DNA from: Isoetes taiwanensis
Lineage: Eukaryota; Streptophyta; Lycopodiopsida; Isoetales; Isoetaceae
DNA: 64,000 bases
Assembly: GCA_021234155.1 (NCBI GenBank)
Contig: JAJEKV010000067.1
Span: 832,888 to 896,887 of the forward strand
Reading direction: 5' to 3'
Shown: in pieces, positions 57,426 to 64,000 of the stretch
Layout of the letters: every line of letters starts with the position of its first letter
Position numbering within the stretch: position 1 is the first letter of the stretch
Position numbers and translations under genes: made by a program
The notes under the pieces: model-generated
Seen by the model: only the letters and a program-made list of their open reading frames with translations
Database searches by the model: none
What the model was told of the DNA's origin: nothing

Positions 57426-57900
57426 GTGCATGCACCAGCTTTGAGTTCATAACAGAGGGTAGGCTTATTCATGCCTATAGTATTGAAGTTGGGCTAGACA
57501 AAGAAGTTAATGTTGGAAACGCATTGATTTCTATGTATAATAATTATGAGGTCAGAGGGCTTGCACAAACAAAGATTTTGAGAAGATGCATCGAGAGATG
57601 TAATTTCCTCGGACAGCCATTATTTCCACATATGCATATATTGGGAACAAAGAGAGAAACCATCCGCTTATTAGACAAAATGCGCCTTCGGTTTTAAACC
57701 TAATGTTGTTACTCTTATTGTTATTTTAGGTGCATGCACCACTCTTGAAGAGGGTAAGTTGGTTCATGCTTTGATTAAGAATATGGCTGATTGACATTCC
57801 AGGCGCTGGTGCTTGAAAGGATGCATTTAAAGTATTTGACCATATGTCCAATAGGAGTATAGTTTCTTGGAATGCTATAATTGGCGCCATATTCTAATGA
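57426..57900 (+). pseudogene. pentatricopeptide-repeat (PPR) protein remnant
   Basis: Broken frames read EGRLIHAYSIEVGLDKEVNV, then NALISMY, KPNVVTLIVILGACTTLEEG, KLVHALIKN, and DAFKVFDHMSNRSIVSWNAI. These follow the PLS-type PPR repeat pattern (G..+H......G....+.V.NALI.MY, A..+F..M..+..VSWNA+I). PLS-type proteins bind organelle RNA, often for C-to-U editing. Several stops and shifts lie between the readable pieces. The gene is dead and only about four repeats remain. Confidence 0.8.
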
Positions 57901-59035
57901 TGAGGGTGGAAAACATACCTTTAATCTTCCGGAGAAATCAGCATTTTTGTCACTTTAAAATAGATGGATGATATGGGAGTCGCTTTTGCAGCCAAAGTCG
58001 CTACAGAAGGGCCAAATTACAGAAAGGGGTCACCGGAGCAATTGCAGTTATGCTTTACCTTATTCTTGTTCGGGCTTGTTAGATACACGCGGTTTAAAAC
58101 CTTGAGCCTCCTCCACTGGCAGGCATTTGGACCCCGAAGAAGTTATTTTTGCTTACAGTCCCGCTTTGCATTGTATTTAAATATCACAAATCACCTCACG
58201 CTTGGGCTCAGAGTTCTCTCTTACGTGCATTGATGAGTTCCTTGATCTTGTTGGCATTGGATGAGTTCCATTATCATCTCATCTGGCAGTATAAGTATAT
58301 GTTAGAATGTTGTGGCCTAATCTTTCTTTCTTGCATACCTTTTCTAGGTCATTTTAACCATGAATTGTTTCTTTAGACCCTTCTTGCATGTAATAGCTTC
58401 TAGGTCACAAATGTAACAATGTTTGCATGCAAGTTTTTAATTAAATCATGAAAAGATAGATTGAAGAATGAAAACTATGAAACTATTAACAAAGTGTTGT
58501 GGCACTATGGGTTGCCCTCATGAATTGGTAGTGATGAATGGAATGACTTTAAATTTGGATTGGAATGCAATAGATTATGATTTTAGCAACTTGTCTTCAA
58601 TCCTTCAAATTGTTTGTTATGTCTTCGATTTCTCTTACGACTTTAGTGTTGGAATCCCTACATATACCACATTCCTCCTTTTCTCTAAGATAGACTTCCT
58701 TAGGCCTCACACAACTAGTTTTGCATATTACATATTCATACGAAATATAGGCTGTCAAGACTCAGTTGCAACCAACCTAGCGAAGAACCAACCTAGCAAA
58801 GAAAACTGTAGACGATCCAAGCATGTCATATACTCAAAATAGCATAACCTGGATACAAGATCAAACCACAGCATGTGTGCTAGCATCATCACAATGCCAA
58901 CACACTATCATAACACATCAAACCATGTGAAGTGCCAGAATTTTTGAGGTCATGTTATATTGGGTGTTGAGTGCTAGAATTTTTGAGATTAAAGCTGGTC
59001 TCAATTGTTAGTTAATCTTACCCCATGGAGTTTCT
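57901..59035. other. no recognised gene
   Basis: Small unrelated open frames only. A short tandem AACCAACCTAGC(G/A)AAG duplication lies near 58770-58800. Confidence 0.4.
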
Positions 59036-59039
59036 AACT

Positions 59040-59575
59040 GCATGTGGAAACCTAACCTATTTTCCTCCTCATGTGGAAACCTAACCTGTTTTCCTCCTCC
59101 CGGTGGAAACCCTTCCTATTTTCCTCCCTCTCCTGAAAACCCTTCCCAATTTCCATCATGCAAGGAAATCGGAAGGGTTTCCACCAAAATTTGAATTTTG
59201 AGTGACGCGGCGCCGATGGACGTGGCGCCTTAATGTCGGCGTCCCGGTGGAAAGGCGTGGAGCCATAAAGGCGCGATGGATAGTCAAGGCGCCATAAAGG
59301 CTCACGCGTGGTAAATATTTAAAAAAAATAATTTTGTGGAAACCCTTCCGGTTTTAATGGAAACCCTTCCGCTTTCCAATATGGAAACCCTTCCCGCTTT
59401 CCATGGAAACCCTTCCGGTTTTAATGGAAACCCTTCCTGGTTTCAAATTCGAAACCGAAAGGTTTTTCCGGTTTATTGAAAACCGGAAGGGTTTCCATTA
59501 AAACCCAGAAGGGTTTCCATGGAAAGCCGGAAGGGTTTCCATTAAAACCCGGAAGGGTTTCCGTGGGAGGCCAAC
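59040..59575. repeat. palindromic minisatellite of TGGAAACCCTTCC motifs
   Basis: From about 59060 to 59170 the motif occurs in weaker form. From 59336 to 59455 at least five TGGAAACCCTTCC(G) copies are arrayed in one orientation, and from 59470 to 59567 four to five copies lie in the opposite one, so the block can fold on itself around 59462. A GC-rich spacer (59200-59300) with GGCGCC and GCCATAAAGGCGC motifs separates the weaker and stronger parts. The same motif sits next to a Helitron end at 45.4 kb. Confidence 0.85.
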
Positions 59576-59589
59576 CCAAATCGGGCGTA

Positions 59590-59870
59590 CTTAGAACCAT
59601 CGGTCTTTTAACGTCATATGTGCCAACTTCACCAACATTACATCTTGATATTCGTAAGAATGAATATTATTTACTCTTGTAATTATTTTTATTATTGAAA
59701 TTATCTAATAATAGTATCATTAATGTATTAACTTTTGTGTTTATGGATTTAAGCAGAAAAAACAATGCTTTATAAGGAACGTGGAGGGCAGCTAAATCTA
59801 CCTCTAAAGATAAAAATTTAGAAAGACAGATCCAAAACTTATACTCAAAATTTCACCCTTAGAAGTTATC
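59590..59870. repeat. Helitron-family subterminal repeat, copy without hairpin end
   Basis: Resembles 62390-62680 for about 270 bases (TTTAACGT, TCATTAATGTATTAACTTT-like, TAAATCTACCTCTAAA). In this copy the terminal hairpin and CTAG are replaced by the palindromic minisatellite. A shorter match, CGGTCTTTTAACG, is also present at 45385 beside that Helitron end. Confidence 0.7.
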
Positions 59871-61459
59871 AAGTACATCAACAAAAAATAGGTACAAAAA
59901 TACGAAACACAAAATTTTGTCCTGGTTCATTAGCGTACTTTAGTTCATATGATGGAACTCTAAATATGCATCTCAACATGGCGCACATCACCAAGGGCCT
60001 AATGTTGTACTTTATTGAAGATATCTTCACTTCATGGACAAACAATATCTTAACCAGGGCGAAAGTGAAATGCACAGGTGGGCCATTGATTTAAACTGCC
60101 CGCGATGTCTCACTACTCTAAGATGGCTTGGCTTAATTCCTTCGAGCTTATTTAGTCCCGTCTTTTAAATGTTTGATGATTCTAGAATGGAACTCGCATG
60201 AAACCAACAAACCGCCCGAAAAAGACTTGCTTCTCATTCATCTCAGCAGATTTTCTACAATGGTGGATAGTGGGTAGCCGCACACATGCGAACTACCCAT
60301 AAAAAAATAAAGGGAAAATCCAATTATATCATTTGGACCCCAACAAAATACAATGCTAATAGAGATCTGAATTAATTACCGAAAAGCTTATCAACGGGAT
60401 TAAAAAATTCCTTTCGGGTTTTCGAAAAAACCCTAGTGATAAGCCTTGACAAAGGGGCTTGGACAAACGAAGGGCATAAAAATCGCCCCAAAACCCACGA
60501 ATGGAAAAGTCAAAACAGATGCCGCCAACCCCTACACACATCATCACCAACAAAACAACAAGACAAACCAAACCTCCCGAGTGGAGGGGTTTATTACGGC
60601 TGATTACGCAACGCCATAAAATACAATAACAAAGAAGGGGGAGGGTGGGTTCAAAGAGAATAAGGTACCGTTGAGAAAGAAGAGGAAGCTAGGATGAGAA
60701 GTCGGGCGCAAAACGCTACTAAAATAGCGAACTCCCCAACCGAACGGGCATGCGCCGCCAAGAGCATGCATGTAAACATGCATGCTCGTCCCATTCTAGA
60801 ATGGCGATCCGATGTCTCGGATCGATGGGATTCTAGAATGGAACTCGCATGAAACCAACAAACCGCCCGAATACCAAAGGACTTCCTTAACAAACTAGGA
60901 TCGAGGACGAAGGTCACAGGATGAAGGCTAAAGGCCGAGAACGGACAGCATGAAAGAAACGCCAAATTGGCCAAACCAGGCAGGAAGAAGCCCCTCCCCT
61001 GCCTGGAAACAATTCAAAGAGAATAAGGTACTGCTGAGAAAGAAGAGGAAGCGCCGATGAGAAGTCGAAGCAGAAACGCGCCTAAAATAGCGAACTCCCA
61101 ACCAGAACGGGCATGCGCCGCCCGCATGCATGCAAAACATGCATGCTCGTCCCATTCTAGAATGGCGATCCGATGTCTCGGATCGATGGGATTCTTTGCT
61201 TTTAAATGTAAATCTATTTCAGAGTAGCATTGTAAATGTTCTCAGTTTGAGTTTAACTAGATTACATATGCAAGTGGAATCATGACTTCTTATACCATGA
61301 CTAGAAGTTTGTTTAATGCATATGTAATGTAACAGATGAGAGAAGAGGCAATCCAGCCAGATGAAGATTAGATGCATTTTAACACTTGTCCTTATGAATT
61401 ATCATATTTGGAGGCCATATCTTGGCAATTATCAATACTTCTGATCATTTTAAGTACTT
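59871..61459. other. no recognised gene; contains a large tandem duplication
   Basis: 60.3-61.2 kb is more GC-rich and has several minus-strand open frames without a domain (60651-60974, 60928-61155), which arise from the duplicated block described separately. No further feature is supportable. Confidence 0.4.
60651..61197 (+). repeat. direct duplication of ~190 bp with 361-bp offset
   Basis: 60651-60836 and 61012-61197 match, including GAACGGGCATGCGCCGCC, the palindromic ACATGCATGCTCGTCCCATT and CGATCCGATGTCTCGGATCG. A shorter block (TGGAACTCGCATGAAACCAA) is shared by 60188 and 60840, so a third partial copy lies to the left. Confidence 0.85.
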
Positions 61460-61900
61460 TTGTTAAAGATGGGAAGCGACACATGGGAAGTCTTAGAAGA
61501 AAGAGTTTTTGGACTAAAACATTTTCTGTTCTATGGCAACTTCAACTCTAAGATGGGTTTATTTGGCCCAAGTGCCGCGGAGCATGCATGGTTAGAAGAA
61601 GAATGTCGTTACCTAAGAAATGATGGTGCAGAGCTGAAGCAGCAAATAAAAGAGGAAGCTGCTAAAGGGAAGCTTCAAGATACAACACTCGCACTCACAC
61701 AACAAGAGCAGCGTGATAATGCAGCCGCACTGGTGAGGAGGGATGCAAAAGCACGAGAGCAAACACTCGAGCAAATGTTGAATTATGCGACAGGAGCATA
61801 CAAGGCGCAAACAAAAGAATACAAGACAGCACAACAAGTGCACCATGATAATTGTGACGCCCCCTATAAAATATACGGCGCCCAGCCGCACACTCCGTAG
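61460..61900 (+). CDS. ORF with coiled coil, unknown
   Basis: This 146-codon frame has a predicted-looking long helix from about residue 45 to 125: EEECRYLRNDGAELKQQIKE, then LTQQEQRDNAAALVRRDAKA and YKAQTKEYKTAQQ. Composition is rich in Ala, Glu, Gln and Lys, like the C-terminal coil of the kinase paralogue at 43583, but I see no direct repeat identity. An upstream acidic W-E-V-L-E-E segment is not a known domain. It ends close to the CACTA end at 61940. It may be a last exon whose gene is disrupted. Confidence 0.35.
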   Translation: MLKMGSDTWEVLEERVFGLKHFLFYGNFNSKMGLFGPSAAEHAWLEEECRYLRNDGAELKQQIKEEAAKGKLQDTTLALTQQEQRDNAAALVRRDAKAREQTLEQMLNYATGAYKAQTKEYKTAQQVHHDNCDAPYKIYGAQPHTP

Positions 61901-61939
61901 GAAATCCCCCATCCGGTCCATCGACCGCACGGGCCCTCC

Positions 61940-62260
61940 CACTACAAGAGAATGAGAGTTTTTTGTCAGAAAAATCGTCAGATAGTCTTCACAAAACAAA
62001 CAACTGGCCAGACCCTACTGGCTGACGATTTATCTGACGAATATTATCTGACGATTGAGTGTCAGAAAAATCGTCAAAAAAAGCGTCAGTTTTCTGACGA
62101 TCAAGTGTGAAGAAAATCGTCAAAAAAATCGTCAAGAAAATCGTCAGAATTTTCGTCAATAAAATCGTCACCATTTTCGTCAAGAAAATTGTCACAATTT
62201 TCGTCATAAAAATCTTCACTAAAATCGTCAGGTTGTTCATCAATTTCCATTTCGTTTGGA
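61940..62260 (+). mobile_element. CACTA (En/Spm-type) transposon end with subterminal repeats
   Basis: CACTACAAGAGAATGAGAG at 61940 matches the plant CACTA terminus (CACTACAAGAAAA). The next 300 bases contain more than ten copies of a (A)nTCGTCAG motif and its complement (CTGACGATTT), in both orientations, as expected for the subterminal transposase-binding region. The opposite end was not found; a Helitron end occurs at 62344, and the rest may lie beyond it or be lost. No transposase coding sequence is visible. Confidence 0.75.
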
Positions 62261-62343
62261 TTTACATTTTATCTGGAATTTTATTTTTTATATCGATTTT
62301 CATTTTGTCTGCATTATCTATTTACACTTGAATTTAAGATGAA

Positions 62344-62373
62344 CTAGTAAACGTGTGCCCGGCGTTGCCGGGC
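62344..62373 (-). mobile_element. Helitron 3' terminus, second copy
   Basis: Same signature as at 45323: CTAG end (preceded by A on the plus strand), then GCCCGGCGTTGCCGGGC hairpin at 62357-62373. The body extends to the right, through the repeat shared with 59590-59870. Its 5' end was not located within the window. Confidence 0.8.
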
Positions 62374-62389
62374 TAATGTCGTGACACAT

Positions 62390-62680
62390 CTGTTTTTACT
62401 CGGCCTTTAACGTCCATATGTACAACTTCGATAAATGCACATATTGATATTGATATTGGCAATAATACACATTATTTGCTTTTTAATTATTTTTGTTATT
62501 GAAATTGTCTAATGACAGTATCATCGATGTATTAACTTTGTGTATATAGATTTTAGAAGAGAAAACAATGTTTTATAAGGAATGTGGCAAGCAGTTAAAT
62601 CTACCTCTAAAAACGAAAATTTGAAAAGAGACCAAAAACTTATGCTCAAAATATCATCCTCAGACTTGTAGCAGAATGAA
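62390..62680. repeat. Helitron-family subterminal repeat, copy with hairpin end
   Basis: Directly next to the hairpin end at 62344-62373. Shares with 59590-59870 the run ATTGAAATT(G/A)TCTAAT, GTATTAACTTT and ATCTACCTCTAAA. AT-rich and non-coding. Confidence 0.7.
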
Positions 62681-64000
62681 CAACATGTAGGACGATATAA
62701 TAATCCTTAGGCAAAATCCATGATAATGCCATAAATGGTTCCTTGTGTAAATTTGGAAGATGACCTACGCTATCTATCAAAGGTCATGCTCCATATAAGA
62801 ATAGTGCCACACAAACTCTTAAGTCTGATGTATCAAACTACCATATCTAGAGATGTTTCAAATTTGATAATAATTGAAAAAGAAAAGGTACATTACAATA
62901 GCTCTTCCCCGTTAGGTAGAAAATTGCAATGGTAAGTAACATAGTAGTAGCTTAATGTGCAATTCAAAAACCATTTCAACATTTGCTAATGACATCTTTA
63001 AATATGGTTGTCTATTTTAATCAGCAAGAGAACTTGCATTTTGAATCTATCTAAAAATGGTATCTATTGAATTAATGCAAGCAAATGTGTGATTGTCTTG
63101 AACAGAATTTAAATTGTGTGATGCCTTATCTCCTTGGGCTTTCAAGGTTTCAAATGGACCTTGAATGAAGACTCCCATTTATGCAAAAAATCACCATGTA
63201 GAACAGCTGGAATGAGTCAGCATACGTTACAAACTTTTGTTCTTACATAATAAATCAATTTGCACAACAATTCCAATATCTACGTCGAGAGGGGAAGTGG
63301 TCTTTGTCTGCCATTTATGCAAGGCCTCTGATATAGGTAAATTCATAGCTAAAGTTCAATAACGTCAGCACCTTATACCGCATAATATCATAATCAATAT
63401 AGTAGTCAGAATGTGAAACACGACTGGATGGATAATATTTCTAGGTAAATAAGGTAATAAGCAATTGGCAACGATCAATCCTACAACATGCCATCACCCT
63501 TTTTTACATATGGCGTAAGCTTTATGGACTCAATTAGTATGGCAGACAGTCTAAAAATAACCTGGAAGCTTTCAAGTACCCCAAATTCTTTTCTTTTCTT
63601 CTCTTTCTTTAATTTTGAACGTGGAACATCCATCCTTGTCACTGATTTCAGGCATTCGAAACAAAAATGTTTAAATAAATGACTGCGTTAAATAAACAAT
63701 ATGTATTTGCGTGGTTACAACAATAAACTCAAAAATCTGTATTTGCATGCATGTTATGGGGCCTCACAATATATATGATAAGACCAAAGATTAAGAGATG
63801 AAAGGATGGCAGCATGATCTTCCGTATAGGAATCTGTATAGGAATCTCAGAAGAAGAATGAGTGCCCAGCACAAATGAATGAATAAATACCATGTTTTTT
63901 CCGCACTTGCTGGCAATAACAACCCTTCAGAGAAAAACACCCATTTAGTAAAAATGTGAAGGTAGCAACCCTATAAAATCAGAACATTTTAGAAAAACGA
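62681..64000. other. no recognised gene
   Basis: AT-rich and closed in all frames except for frames of about 65 codons without motifs. No second Helitron or CACTA terminus was recognised. Confidence 0.4.

Noticed and set aside
61965-62240. Regularly spaced TCGTCA repeats that look CRISPR-like
   Set aside because: Units are short, irregularly spaced, in both orientations and next to a CACTA terminus. They fit transposase-binding subterminal repeats.
1-64000. LTR retrotransposons
   Set aside because: I saw no pair of long terminal repeats, no gag-pol frame with protease or integrase motifs and no primer-binding site in the window.

Overview
This is plant nuclear DNA. It is AT-rich and gene-poor, with spliced genes and several classes of plant transposon. 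The recognisable host genes are land-plant families: a chloroplast FtsH protease C-terminus, a CASP-like membrane protein, a GATL-type glycosyltransferase, a plant subtilase and a PPR protein. The mix of old LINEs, DNA transposons and gene fragments suggests a large, transposon-rich genome. A non-flowering vascular plant (fern, lycophyte or gymnosperm) is possible, but I cannot fix the lineage. I found no rRNA, tRNA, CRISPR array or bacterial gene.

1-9.5 kb: no gene I recognise. 9.5-24.1 kb: a nest of insertions. The outermost layer is a DUF7869-like, transposase-like gene (about 21.3-24.1 kb, + strand). A 5'-truncated LINE with an (ATTCT)n tail sits inside its exon, and a 43-bp tandem duplication later shifts its frame. 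Just upstream, flanked by a 29-bp near-identical repeat, lies a long minus-strand L1-type LINE (9.5-21.3 kb). Its ORF1 is split by a hAT-type element with an 8-bp target duplication. That element carries a further element with 24-bp perfect inverted repeats and internal 190-bp tandem repeats.

24-45 kb: a cluster of related kinase genes and debris. The centrepiece is one intact ORF at 29959-32232 (-) of 757 codons: an N-terminal helical domain, a pseudokinase and then a complete active-looking kinase. A paralogue at 43583-45319 (+) has the helical domain, one pseudokinase and a repeat-rich C-terminal coil. Two truncated copies lie at 24.3-25.0 and 40.9-41.85 kb. The 5' flank of the family is amplified into arrays of about 200-bp units at 32.2-32.9 and 36.5-37.3 kb. 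Tandem kinase-pseudokinase proteins and helical-bundle kinase-like proteins are known plant immune architectures, so this locus is the best candidate for an undescribed system here. Its function is inferred from architecture only.

45-64 kb: gene fragments and transposon ends. Two Helitron 3' termini (45.32 and 62.34 kb), a CACTA end with subterminal repeats (61.94 kb), two near-identical 550-bp foldback MITEs (39.45 and 48.84 kb) and a 437-bp MULE-like MITE with a 10-bp target duplication (41.9 kb) surround partial FtsH, CASP-like, GATL and PPR sequences. A multi-exon gene of unknown family (49.4-52.2 kb) with a glutamine-rich coiled coil lies directly beside one MITE.
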